From the NCBI GenBank assembly GCA_003024985.2, contig PXIH01S0000160.1: 12,350 nucleotides of DNA; one strand, given 5' to 3'. The translations under genes and the position numbers were made by a program. Positions within the stretch are counted from its first letter, which is position 1. Every line of letters begins with the position of its first letter. Below are positions 1-9,119 of this stretch, one piece after another. The notes under the pieces are model-generated. The model did not search any database, was not told where the DNA came from, and saw nothing but the letters and a program-made list of their open reading frames with translations. Source of the stretch: Euperipatoides rowelli. Lineage: Eukaryota; Onychophora; Udeonychophora; Euonychophora; Peripatopsidae.

Positions 1-800
1 TTTGGAATTTTTGAAAGAGTAGATCGTGAATGGATTTTCACTGGCAAAGTAGATCTTATGTAAAAATTAGTTGATACCCCTGGTCTACACCATAATGCAT
101 GATCATTTTAATTTTTGTAATGTGTGTTTGCATTTGGGTATCCACATAACAGATTGGGTCTATGCCTCCAGCATCTCCCTCGGTATGCAGATGAAAGAGA
201 AAATACACATAAAAGGATTATTACTGGAGACAAATCTAGAATGGACAATTATTAACCTGGATCAAAGCAAGCTTCAATGCAATGAAAACATTCCAGTTCA
301 CCATTAGCCAAGAAGTTTAAGGTTCTGCCATTAGTAAAGAAGATAACGCTTACGGTGTTTGGGATTACCAGGGTGTACTGTTAGTCCACTTTTAGGAGCA
401 TGGTGAAAATCTAAATTTTGAATAATAAGTTGAAGCTTAGAGATACAATTCATAAAAAAATATTCAGACCTACTGCAAGAGTAGTAATGCTCCACCATAA
501 CAAAGCCAGATCACATACAGCTTGATTAATCCAGCAGACAATTCATGAATTGAAGTGGGTGTGGGACCTTCTTGAACATCCACCTTACGGCCCAGGCTTT
601 GCCTTAGGGCTTTCACCCTTGGTCCACTAAACACCATCATGGCAGTAAACATTTTGCTGATGATGTTGTCAAAAAAAGAGGTGTGTAACTAGCTGAGACA
701 TCAAAGAAAAATCTTCTATGTTGCTGACTTGAAAAAAATGATAAAGTGATAGGACATGTGTATCAATGTCATGGGGAGGGGGGGGGGTTGTCATAAAATT
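1..800 (+). pseudogene. Decayed mariner (Tc1/mariner superfamily) transposase, 5' end outside the window
   Basis: A broken copy of a mariner transposase, the DD34D-type cut-and-paste enzyme. Reading across three frames gives family landmarks in order: VYTIMHDH near 86-109, RYADERE followed by RIITGD at 181-231, KKFKV and LTVF near 310-360, DYQGVLLV near 363-386, LHHNKARSHTA at 490-522, QQTIHELKW near 530-556, EHPPY near 574-590, KHFADDVV near 637-660, LRHQRKIFYVADLKK at 691-735 and CINVMG near 759-776. The first catalytic Asp is kept (GAC 229-231, in TGDK where the family has TGDE). The second is His (CAT 496-498, HHN for HDN). The third position, before FHP, reads Gly (GGC 608-610). In-frame stops and several frameshifts occur throughout, so it is inactive. 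The small ORFs at 71-307 (sense fragment) and 470-652 on the minus strand (antisense shadow) belong to this fossil. The subfamily was not determined. Confidence 0.9.
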
Positions 801-1610
801 AATGTTACTTTTGGATTGACATTGTTTTACTTTTTAAACCATTTTTTGTAACCTATTAACTGACTTCCACTCTTATAAATAAAGTACACATTTAGGATAA
901 TTTTTTTTTAAATATTCTTTTTTTTTACCAATCAGAAATGATATTCTGTTTCTATAAATGATCCACTTTTCAGAGTTCCATTCTTATCCTTCACAATATT
1001 CTTAGTTCACTTTGCAATACTTTTTTTTAAAAAAATTAATGTTTACTATATTTATCAGAAATTTTATTCGACAAATTATATATTTTGCCTAGTTACTGTA
1101 GGTTAAGGTATAAAGCCCTTTTTTTTTCTTTTTAATTACTAAATTGATTTTTATTACTAATGTATTTATTAGTATTTTTTATACATTATTTATATGTTTA
1201 CTATATATAAATTGTTTATTCGTTTTAACTGTCATTCGTTTACCTTTTTTTTTAATCCAGAATGCATGAATTTTGTTAAAAATCAAATATCATTATCATG
1301 CTTAATCTTTTTTTTTCCTTCTTTTAACATAATATTTTTAAATGAATTTTAAGTAAACATTGCATAAAACTACATTTTAGATATCTCTCTCACTTCAGCA
1401 TGATTAAGATAATCCTGATAAGGAATATTTAACTTTATTATTCTTTATAATTAATATCTGCATTAAAATAAAAACTAAAAGTCGCCTATAGTGTGATTTT
1501 TTTTCTTCCACCGAAACTTAAAAGCACTATTGTTACCCAAATAAATCTATTCCCCAAGTCGTACATAAAGGCTGTATAAAAGATATTAGAAATGATAATT
1601 TTATAAAAAC
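801..1610. other. AT-rich DNA without a recognisable gene
   Basis: This stretch has many poly-T and poly-A runs of 7-10 bases and TATA-rich segments. No open frame of useful length, no RNA gene and no terminal repeat could be seen. The first 80 bases may still contain the untranslated 3' end of the mariner fossil, but no mariner terminal repeat was identified. Confidence 0.6.
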
Positions 1611-1614
1611 TATC

Positions 1615-1875
1615 GCTGCAGGTCATACTAGTGTCAAACCCCCGTAGATTAGCCTCGATTTGGTTTCGAAGATATACTGTACGTATTCAAGGCTTAGCTG
1701 TCACGGAGGCGGAATAAAAGTCAGCGTTGAACCAGCTGCGCCTCAAATACACCCCCCTCCCCTCCAAACAATCTTCCAATCTTCCTCTTATCGATATACT
1801 CATAGCTATAAGCCGAAAGCATGGAAATGGCTTCGGTTGTTTTCAAACTGACTCCAATGATCAGTGAATGCGATT
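1615..1875. other. CpG-richer island of unknown origin
   Basis: About twelve CpG dinucleotides occur between 1643 and 1873, eight of them within the first ~105 bases, in a window where CpG is otherwise sparse. A C-rich stretch (ACCCCCCTCCCC) lies near 1750. Plus-strand reading gives a 63-codon open frame (1660-1851) with no family resemblance I know. The composition change could mark a promoter or first exon of an unseen gene on either strand, or an inserted foreign fragment. I found no terminal repeats, TATA box or convincing splice sites that would decide this. Confidence 0.4.
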
Positions 1876-1879
1876 AATT

Positions 1880-2900
1880 AACCAACTAGCTGAAGGAAAA
1901 GCTAATTAAAACTATCTGTATTCATCATGCAATGTTAAAATAATAATAAAAGAATGCCAAGGAATAGATTTAAATACTGAAAAATGCAAACAATAATTTC
2001 ATTTTTTTTTAAATCCTATAATTTTCAAAAATAAAATAAAAATTATAAAATTCATTGTTATATAATATTAAATTTTATATTGAATGAATAATTCACTAAT
2101 ATTGTATAATATAATCATTTGCTAACATAAAAACCCTTAACAGGAACTTTGACATTACTAAGCAATGAAAATTGCATAACCCTCTATCGGTAATTTAGGA
2201 AATTAGATTAAACAAAATATTCAAATTAAGTTATCATAACTAAATCATGGTCAAACGGTCTAAACATTTATCTCTATCAATAAAACGGGCTTATAATCTT
2301 TATAGAACCAATCATGGCTATATATTTTTTTAATAAAGAAGAGGGTTATTCTTCACCAATGATCTTTATTTAAACATAAAGAAAATACAGAAAAAGATAA
2401 GTGTACAATTGAAGCCATTACACATTGTCATAACTATTGCTCATAAAATTGTAAAATATAATTTGAAAAAAAATAATAATTAAATTATATCAAAGGAATT
2501 AAATCATAACATTAATATGAAGAAGACAACTAGAACAAAAAAATACACAAAGCAAAAAAAAAAAAGAGGTATTGTCAGATTGACAGCAGACAACATATAA
2601 CCAAAAGATTCACAAAAAAGAGCTCACTTAACATTTTATAGTTTGCACCTCAAACAGGAGAGTCATTACTCAAAAGTAAGGCAAGCATCCAGTATATTCC
2701 ATATCGAAATAGTATATTTCTTTAATTTTCGCCACATAAAATTTTAAAGGTGATATATGGTAATCCTATTAAGCTCGCAGTTACTGAATCAACCATTATA
2801 TGTGACAAAAGTACATTAGAAAATACAATTTTGATTGATTCATTGACATAACAAAAAAAAACAGGTCAGCCAAATGATTTGGAAATGTAACTAACTCTAT
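1880..2900. other. AT-rich DNA without a recognisable gene
   Basis: Mostly A/T homopolymer runs and short ATAA/TTAT patterns. No open frame, RNA gene or transposon end could be supported. A minus-strand AATAAA lies inside TTTATTTAAA near 2367, but no coding region stands upstream of it. Confidence 0.6.
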
Positions 2901-3672
2901 GGCTACGTTTTTTAAAAAACTCCGAGCACTAGGAGTACATAAGAGCATACTCTGAAACCAAAGAAATCGGATTTTAAAAAAATCGGAGCACGCTCTATGT
3001 CGGATTTTAATAAACTCCGAGAACTATAAGAGTGAGCTCTTACTACCCCTAGTAAAAGCATCGGGATTCAGAGCACTGTCCCACAATGCATCGCATAATC
3101 GCAATGCAATCAAAATTCAAAATGGAGGAAAATAAACTTTATCGGTATTTACGTGTGTGAAATATGACTTATCTGGTCTAATATTTATCTAGGCACTACT
3201 TTCTCTACATAATTTTCTTATTTTGACTAAAAGTTATCTTTTACAATGGCAGTTATTATTTTTAAAATGCTGAAAAATGAATTGTTTGTAATCAATGAGC
3301 TACCGTCTGTTTGGCTGAAGCAAATGGTGAAGTCTGAGTTTCAGACGCTTGTTTTCTCTTGGTGGCACAGATAGCAAGCATGCCGACTTTAGTGACAAAT
3401 GACATGTACGATATTGCCACGGACATTGTTTTTTTTTTTCTGTTTGATAATAGACCTTTAAAAGCACCTTCTAGTGAAGATTTAGCTAAAATTAGACTTT
3501 TAAAAAGGCTTTTTATTTTAATATTTTACACTTTTCTCCTTTCGTCTCCATATTTTATTACTCTGTTAGCGTATTTTAATAATCTCGGACTCTGTCTCGC
3601 TCTGTTTGTACATTGTCANGGGAGCAATTGCTCGGAATACAAGCTCGGAGTTTTTTTTTAAAAAACATAGCC
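2901..3672. mobile_element. 772-bp DNA transposon with GGCTAC-type inverted repeats, probably non-autonomous
   Basis: The left end begins GGCTACGTTTTTTAAAAAA followed by CTCCGAGC. The reverse complement of the right end begins GGCTATGTTTTTTAAAAAA and reaches the same CTCCGAGC after three extra A's, giving inverted repeats of about 28 bases. Further CTCCGAG/ATCGGAG words lie inside both ends (near 2920, 2987, 3016, 3585, 3633, 3643) and may be transposase-binding subterminal repeats. The interior holds only short open frames: an ATG at 3122 (12 codons), an ATG at 3246 (42 codons, stop 3372-3374) and an open stretch 3359-3661. These could be fragments or exons of a lost protein; I do not recognise any of them. 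A possible imperfect 9-bp target duplication is CTAACTCTA at 2891-2899 and TTAACTTTA at 3674-3682 (7/9). The superfamily is unassigned. A single ambiguous base N is at 3619. Confidence 0.85.
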
Positions 3673-4129
3673 TTTAACTTTACAAAACCATACCCTGATA
3701 GTAAGAAAATGCATACATTTATGTGTTGTGACTACTCTATATAATCACAAAAAAATATATTCCATAGACGTTGAATTTTGTTACTAGAATCTCATTGATT
3801 GCACCATGAAACATCCTAAATAAAAAAATAATCTTCCAGGGTTAAGCAATCCTAAATAATTGTAATTTTATGATTTTTTTTTTAATAGCAGAGCATTAAG
3901 TTGTGGCTTTTTGTTTTTTCAAGACAAAAATATTTGTAGACACAATTTTTTTTATATTAAAAATGTTAAAATCATGTTAATTTCAGAAAAAGATACTAAC
4001 AGCACTTTCTAAACATTTTGGGCATAAAATTTGTCACCTCTTGATAAATAAAAGAGCCTGTGTGATCAAAAGATGGGGTATGCGTCAATAGGCTCTATTC
4101 TGATTATGACTCTATTCATGATAATAAAA
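3673..4129. other. AT-rich DNA, possibly the 3' tail of the LINE remnant
   Basis: No open frame stands out. A short inverted repeat, GGCTCTATT with AATAGAGCC, lies around 4091-4141 with arms of nine bases. This segment is downstream of the minus-strand LINE remnant and may include its degraded 3' end, but no specific motif confirms that. Confidence 0.45.
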
Positions 4130-4890
4130 ATAAATAGAGCCAATTACTCTTATTGTTTAGAGAAATGCAATTTCTGTTTTCCATTAAATGTAGTCCACCT
4201 CTCATAATGACATCATATTCACTAATACAGATTTTATTTTATTGTTCCATAGAAAGTTATTTACAATAACTGTCACTTTTTTACTGAACAATTAACTAAA
4301 ATAATTCAACTTAGTTAAAATATATTAACCTATAATCTCTGCAATAGTGAAAATCTTCTATACATAAAATGTTGGATGTTGTTTTTAAAAATATATATAA
4401 AATTTTCTTGAATTTTTACAACCATATGCTTACCTATAAAATGGTAATGAATACCAAGAACTTGTAAGGCAAAATTTGGCCAAGACCATGTAGAAATTTT
4501 AAAGACAAAGGGTCGCTAAATTGATGATTTGTAATGATTTATCGAAGTTCCAGTTTGTATTTTGAATTTGTCAAATTCTTCAAGCACCTGTGAATATAAT
4601 GTTTGTTCCTTACACAAATAACTATGTCATCAACATAATTATGCTATTATGTCAACATACAGGCTCATGTTCTGAAAAAAATATTTTGCCCTAATTTTTT
4701 TAATTTTAAGCAAGAAACAATATTTATTGATATACATAGATAAAGATTAGTGGAATATACTGATCCCTGAGAAATTCCACATATTAAAGTGATATCTCAT
4801 GGAGCAGTAATTCTCTGACTCTTTATAACAAGATTTTATTCCCCAACTTCTTAATCTATAGCATCATTTATTAAACTATAATAGCTGTAA
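4130..4890 (-). pseudogene. Broken LINE (non-LTR) reverse transcriptase, minus strand
   Basis: Reading the minus strand from about 4890 downward gives reverse-transcriptase motifs in family order. First comes a YRLRSWGIKSC-like segment (about 4860-4828). Then CGISQGS (codons 4781-4761), matching the SQG block of RT motif 4. Then the catalytic YVDD box (codons 4637-4626, followed by IVI), then TSINHYKSS (about 4548-4522), then VLGIHYH (about 4461-4441). Further down are FLWNNKIK (about 4255-4232) and GGLHL (about 4199-4185), which follow the RT domain in L1/Tx1-type LINEs. CGISQGS and YVDD are in the same frame, 48 codons apart, close to the spacing I expect in L1-type RTs. Stops and frame changes are common, so it is dead. 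The 5' side ends at a tandem repeat near 4896; no endonuclease domain was found. L1/Tx1 group is my best guess. Confidence 0.75.
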
Positions 4891-4895
4891 AGGTC

Positions 4896-5073
4896 CAATC
4901 ATATCTAGTAGCTTAATCACACCTATGGATTAAATTGCATCTAGTCGCCTAATCACACCTAATTATCCAAAGGCATCTAATGATCTAATCACATCTAGTG
5001 GCCAGTTTTCCTAGTGGTTTAATAACATCTAATGTTGCAATCATATTTAGTGCTCCAATCACATCTAGGAATC
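4896..5073. repeat. Degenerate ~18-bp tandem repeat, about ten units
   Basis: Successive units of 17-19 bases resemble TAATCACATCTAGTGGTCC. Examples are AATCATATCTAGTAGCTT at 4896, AATCACATCTAGTGGCC near 4987, AATCATATTTAGTGCTCC near 5039 and AATCACATCTAGGAATCC near 5057. CATCTA or CACCTA recurs once per unit. Units differ by several substitutions, so the array is old. It directly abuts the 5' limit of the LINE remnant. Confidence 0.75.
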
Positions 5074-5334
5074 CAATTGGCATTTTTTAGGCCAGATTTT
5101 CCAAATTTTATATGCTTAAATCATGTGTAAAAAATTTCAGATCTCTAATTGTATCAGAAGAGAATTTAAAAACTTCCAAACATTTGTAACATATTTTACT
5201 TGGAAGATTAGATTAAAATAGATAAAAATAATATAGCACAATACATTCATAACCACCAAGTTATTGTAATAATTTTAAAAGTTAAACAATTTTAAAAACC
5301 CTAAGTTAATTAAATAGTTACTAATATTTTTAAC
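5074..5334. other. AT-rich DNA without a recognisable gene
   Basis: No open frame, terminal repeat or RNA gene could be supported. The minus strand has a short open stretch near 5100-5200 that could be older LINE sequence beyond the tandem repeat, but no motif is clear. Confidence 0.45.
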
Positions 5335-5456
5335 ATTTACCTTCAACTTGTATTGGCAGGTGAATCAGTGCAGGAAATAAACGTTGTCAGTCAGGTTCTC
5401 TTTGGCAAGTGTTTGAGTCTAGATAAAAACAAAACAAAAGTATTTACCTTCAACTT
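5335..5456 (-). repeat. 15-bp direct repeat with splice-donor-like sequence, 107 bp apart
   Basis: ATTTACCTTCAACTT occurs at 5335-5349 and again at 5442-5456. On the minus strand each copy reads AAGTTGAAG/GTAAAT, which resembles a splice donor. Between them, the minus strand has a pyrimidine-rich run ending in ATCTAG (about 5440-5420), which resembles a splice acceptor. A minus-strand exon of about 77 bases (roughly 5343-5419) could be defined, but every frame has a stop, so it would be non-coding or a decayed exon. The repeat is certain; the splicing reading is speculative. Confidence 0.4.
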
Positions 5457-5819
5457 CAAATGGGCTAAAAATAGTAACAATGTTACAAATTCCAAGGCAA
5501 GTTCATTGTAGAAATCTATTTTTTTTTTTTCGAAAACATAACATTGGCTAATTTCTAATGAATGCAAATTTACAAACTGATGGGCCTGTAACATGCTCTA
5601 ACCACTGGTTACCTAAGTAGATCATTAATTTTCCAATGTTGCTTATATTTTGAATAAAATGTATGACCCAAAATGGATTCCTGCAACATTCCATACAAAC
5701 ATTATTAAGATACTTCTCTAGGGGCTGTAGTAGGAATATGGTAAATAAGAGTTCCTTGGGTACTCTTCATGTAAATGATACATAAACATTAAAACAGTAA
5801 GAAAAATGTGAGTTCACAG
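5457..5819. other. Stretch without a supported gene
   Basis: A 67-codon minus-strand open frame (5391-5594) has no recognisable motif and is interrupted by homopolymers. Nothing else could be supported. Confidence 0.45.
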
Positions 5820-5885
5820 GTGATCCTCATGGCACTGCAGTAACAACTATGTTACTCTAGTGCCATAAGGATCACTGGTGATCCT
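5820..5885. repeat. Hairpin-forming palindrome cluster, GATCCTCATGGCA family, copy 1
   Basis: The left arm 5820-5844 (GTGATCCTCATGGCAC...) pairs with the right arm 5851-5875 at 22 of 25 positions around a six-base loop. The right end then starts a second dyad, AGGATCAC TG GTGATCCT (5868-5885), so two alternative hairpins share the same eight bases. The same GATCCTCATGGCA word returns in the cluster at 6320-6390. It may be a very short palindromic mobile element, a regulatory dyad or a small structured RNA; the sequence alone does not decide. Confidence 0.8.
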
Positions 5886-6319
5886 GAAGTTTTGAGAAAC
5901 AAGGAAGATACATATATTTGTCATAAGCATGGCATTTTGTGGAAACTAAGTTTCCTTGTTTTTGGGCCACTGAATGGTCTACTTTAGCTGCTTTCACATA
6001 ACAATTTGTGCATCTTATTTTGCATCAATTATTGTTATCCTTCTCTTCACTTTGAGAACTTCAATTGCATTTCTATAAAAAAATCCAAAACATGAAAAAT
6101 CAATTAACAGAGAGATATTGGCACTGTATCAATATCTAAGCGTACGTAATTGATAAACAGTTCAAACAAAATATAAGTGTAATTCACAGGTTTCCTGTTG
6201 CCCAGAGATGGCAGTTTAGTATCTATGTATTTCTAGGACTTCCCTGTGTGCCACATTAAAGTTACAAACCATTACTGGTATACCATTACCCACCATGTTC
6301 CATTGAAATAGTTTTGATG
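5886..6319. other. Unassigned spacer between the two palindrome clusters
   Basis: No coding region, RNA gene or terminal repeat could be supported in this stretch. Confidence 0.5.
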
Positions 6320-6390
6320 TGAGGATCCATTGTGATCCTCATGGCATACAAGTACATTTTTGCTGAGGATCATCGATGATCCTCATGGAA
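6320..6390. repeat. Palindrome cluster, GATCCTCATGGCA family, copy 2
   Basis: Two dyads lie close together. TGAGGATC and GATCCTCA at 6320-6341 are separated by six bases. The perfect 22-base palindrome TGAGGATCATCGATGATCCTCA occupies 6364-6385; its first 20 bases already define it. Each is followed by ATGG, so the shared word is TGATCCTCATGG, as in the cluster about 500 bases upstream. Confidence 0.8.
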
Positions 6391-6469
6391 GCCATGTGTT
6401 AAAAATAAAACAGACTTTCTAACTACATGGTAATCCAATATAACCTTGACATGCAATAAATATTTCTAT

Positions 6470-6785
6470 TGGTTAATCAATCTATCAAACTATCAGAAAA
6501 TCCATCAACCAGTATGGTGTTTTAATCTATCAATTATTTTGTCATCTATTATCAATTAATTAATCTCTTAGTACAACAGTCTAATCAAGCAATCTATTAT
6601 CTAATAGTCTTTATGTCTATTTTATTTATCAGTCAACTGTCTATATGTCATTGTCTAAATTTCCTATTAGTGCTAAGGCTTTTTGTCTAATTATCTATCA
6701 ATGTCTTTCTAGTTATGTTTACTCACCATCTCACGTATATAACAATCTATCAATGTAATAACTTATTAAACTACTGGCTTACTGA
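6470..6785. repeat. Degenerate TCTATCAA/TCTA low-complexity region
   Basis: Words such as AATCTATCAA, TCTATCA, TCATCTATT, GTCTA and CTATCAATG recur irregularly for about 300 bases. Periodicity is poor, as expected for an old, mutated simple repeat. No gene is present. Confidence 0.6.
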
Positions 6786-6925
6786 TCCAGTGATCTATGG
6801 CTTAGCCACCTGTTCACTTACTAAGCCAATGCAGACATATCTCTAACAATCCAGTGAAATATTGTGCTGTTTATCTGAATCAGGGGGAAGGGACAAAAAT
6901 ATATATATATTTTTGGTTGTGAATG

Positions 6926-7415
6926 CAGTAATACCTGTCTTGAGAGTCTACCTCTTCTGCCATGAAATAGCAGTCTCTCAAAACAGGTGTCTCTCAAAAG
7001 AAAACTTGTCATGAGAGACCACCATTTCTTCTATTAAATAACGGTCTTTCAAAGGAGGTGGTCTCTAAAATAAACTTTCCCTTTTTTCAATAAACAGTGC
7101 TCTCTCAAAAAGCCCAATATTGTATTAAAATGTCGTCAATGTTATATTTATGGCATTTACACATTTGTTTAACTTTGCTTTTATTTTACGAATTTTGTAT
7201 GAGAATAAAAAACGTACACTTTCTACAACTTGTGGTCTTACACAAAAGGCTGAATTCAATGCTTGGAAGTTTAAAAGGCTGGCCACTGGTCATGTTAGAG
7301 AGGTGGTCTTTAATAAAAGTTCATTTGTGTGAAAAATTGGTTGGTGTAAAGAAATTGTGGTCTTTAAAGGCAGGTGGTCATTAATAGCAGGGGTCGTTCA
7401 AGACAAGTTTTACTG
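6926..7415. mobile_element. Pogo/Tigger-type MITE (490 bp) with CAGTAAWAC inverted repeats
   Basis: The left end CAGTAATACCTGTCTTGA (6926-6943) and the reverse complement of the right end, CAGTAAAACTTGTCTTGA (7398-7415), match at 16 of 18 positions. Termini beginning CAGTA are typical of pogo/Tigger elements of the Tc1/mariner superfamily, which duplicate TA. The right flank is TA (7416-7417) and the left flank is TG (6924-6925), a probable decayed TA. Interior words GGTGGTCTCT, GGTGGTCTTT and AGAGACCACC recur on both halves and form a quasi-tandem pattern. No transposase is encoded. The open frames at 7097-7384, 7150-7332 and 6821-7012 (minus) fall in or across this element and have no protein features, so they are not annotated as genes. 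Confidence 0.82.
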
Positions 7416-7620
7416 TATTTTCATAAGCTTTTGTGTGTGTGTGTGCACGAGTGTTTTGATAACCTTTTCTTATGTCAGTTCCATCAAATATTTATTCATA
7501 AGCACATCTCAGCACATTTCATGACTATTTTTTTTTAATAAAAAATACTTTTGATTATTTTCACATCTAAAAGGATCATAATGTTTTTCAGGGAGGAGGA
7601 GGGGGGGGATACAAACCCCC
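7416..7620. other. Spacer with GT run and G-rich run
   Basis: A short (GT)n run lies near 7431-7445. A purine stretch with runs of G (GGGAGGAGGAGGGGGGGG) lies around 7591-7608 and could form quadruplex structure. No gene is seen. Confidence 0.5.
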
Positions 7621-8060
7621 TTGATCTGAATATGAATCAATCCATCCCAACCAATTTTTCTTTATCTACTGTGATTGAATCTTTCAATCTAAACTAAAGT
7701 GACCTAACTAACTACTGTAATCTATCTCAATTTATGACATTGCATATATCAAGATTTATTAATCAATCATATTCTGTCAATCATATAATATTGATTATAA
7801 TAGCCTATCAACCTCATTATAATCTATTGATTAAATAATTACCGATCATTGATAATCAAACGTGAGCAATTATATTCATTTAATTATGCTACACAATTAA
7901 TTAATTATAATAAATATTACAAGTATGATCAATATTTCAAGTAAAATCAATTCATCATAATCAATTTATATCAAATAATCTAACAATCAAAATCAATCTA
8001 AAATCTGCATCAAGCTAAAAATCAGAATCAATTAATTATGATCCATCAAAAAAATATTAA
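7621..8060. repeat. Degenerate AATCAAT low-complexity region
   Basis: AATCAAT, ATCATAATC, AATCAATTA and related words recur irregularly over about 440 bases. This is probably an old simple repeat related to the ATCTATCAATC tracts at 6470-6785 and 11228-11345. No open reading frame of note occurs. Confidence 0.6.
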
Positions 8061-8299
8061 ATATCTCATAAAATATTAGTCTATATCATTAACAATAGAT
8101 AACTAAGATAAAAAGATAAATATATGTATCAATGTTTGACATTTGGTTTTTGTTTCAGTTGATGGTATTGACAGACATAAATAAAATATAGTCAAAAATA
8201 GAAATGAACAAGAGTAGAATGTGAGAAAAAGACAAGGTAAATAAGATATAGCTAGAGTATAACAGTAAAGACTGATAGTGATACACTATATACAACTAA
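8061..8299. other. AT-rich spacer without a recognisable gene
   Basis: No coding or structured feature could be supported; the right end grades into a GATA-type patch. Confidence 0.5.
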
Positions 8300-8420
8300 A
8301 GATAGAGAAATGAAATATATATATATAGATAGGCAGTTAAATAGATAGATGGGTGATAGACAAATGGATAGAAATGGAGAATAGTTGGATATTAATCATG
8401 GATGGATAAATATATACTTT
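8300..8420 (+). repeat. Degenerate GATA/GGAT simple repeat
   Basis: GATAGA, AGATAGATGG and GGATGGATAAAT words cluster here around an ATATATATATA run near 8315-8325. The tract is interrupted and short. Confidence 0.7.
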
Positions 8421-9119
8421 ATGGAAATTCATATATTTCAAGCATAATTCACCTTCTTTATATTATCATATAGATACAATTAATGATTTCAAGTGCATTT
8501 TTGCTCCTCACTTGATATTGCAAGAGATCACCCATTTTGAACTTGCCCAATTTTAATTACATCATTGGCAACAAAGTGGAAATGTGCCTTATGACTTAAC
8601 TGACCCTTATTTGAAAATCCAAGCTGTTATATTCACCATACTCTCTAGTTACAAAATTTGCAAAATTCTTAACAACTGCTTACCATATCTACTATTACAA
8701 CTAAAGTTATCAGTCTGAAAGCATTACCTAATAAAGTAGCAATTTGTTCTACTTTTTTCATAATTATTTACATTTCTCTTACTACCCCAAGATATTTCAT
8801 CCTAGAGTATTAGCAACCAAGTTTATTGGAATTTCCAGTCTCTTGGTAGAATATTAAGTGCCTTTCATGGAAATAAACTTCATGTAAATGATAAGTTTCA
8901 ATACAAAGTTATAAACCCTTCCAGTCTCCTTAATAAATGTACACCACTAACTAAATGACAATGGTATTACAATCTTGTAACATTTGAATCATACAATATA
9001 GATTTATTATTTAATTATATGCACAACATGGAACACCTAAGTTACTGTTCCATTGGAACCATGTACCTTCTTCCTCATCTTCTTTCCTTCATATACATAC
9101 CAATATATACACAAACAGA
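8421..9119. other. Unassigned unique-looking DNA
   Basis: This is about 700 bases between two GATA patches, somewhat less homopolymeric than its surroundings. No open frame over 60 codons, terminal inverted repeats or protein motif could be seen on either strand. It may be ancient transposon sequence or ordinary spacer. Confidence 0.5.

Noticed and set aside
470-652. 60-codon minus-strand ORF with fairly protein-like composition
   Set aside because: At first it looked like a host exon with an acceptor-like site before it. The plus strand of the same bases carries the mariner LHHN...EHPPY...KHFADD motifs, so it is the antisense shadow of the fossil.
1660-1690. Possible pol III B-box (GGTTTCGAAG) suggesting a tRNA-derived SINE
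   Set aside because: The box has an extra base compared with the consensus, no A-box is placed properly upstream, and no cloverleaf or A-rich tail is visible.
4560-4660. Ty1/copia-type reverse transcriptase, suggested by YVDD
   Set aside because: YVDD is also compatible with LINE-derived decay. The SQG block 48 codons upstream, the INxxKSS and LGIHY segments and the downstream FLWNN/GGL motifs fit a non-LTR element better.
6900-6915. AT dinucleotide run as a promoter TATA box
   Set aside because: It is a simple (AT)n run next to the MITE with no gene downstream.
7097-7384. 95- and 60-codon plus-strand ORFs
   Set aside because: Both lie inside the pogo-type MITE, overlap each other in different frames and show no protein motif.
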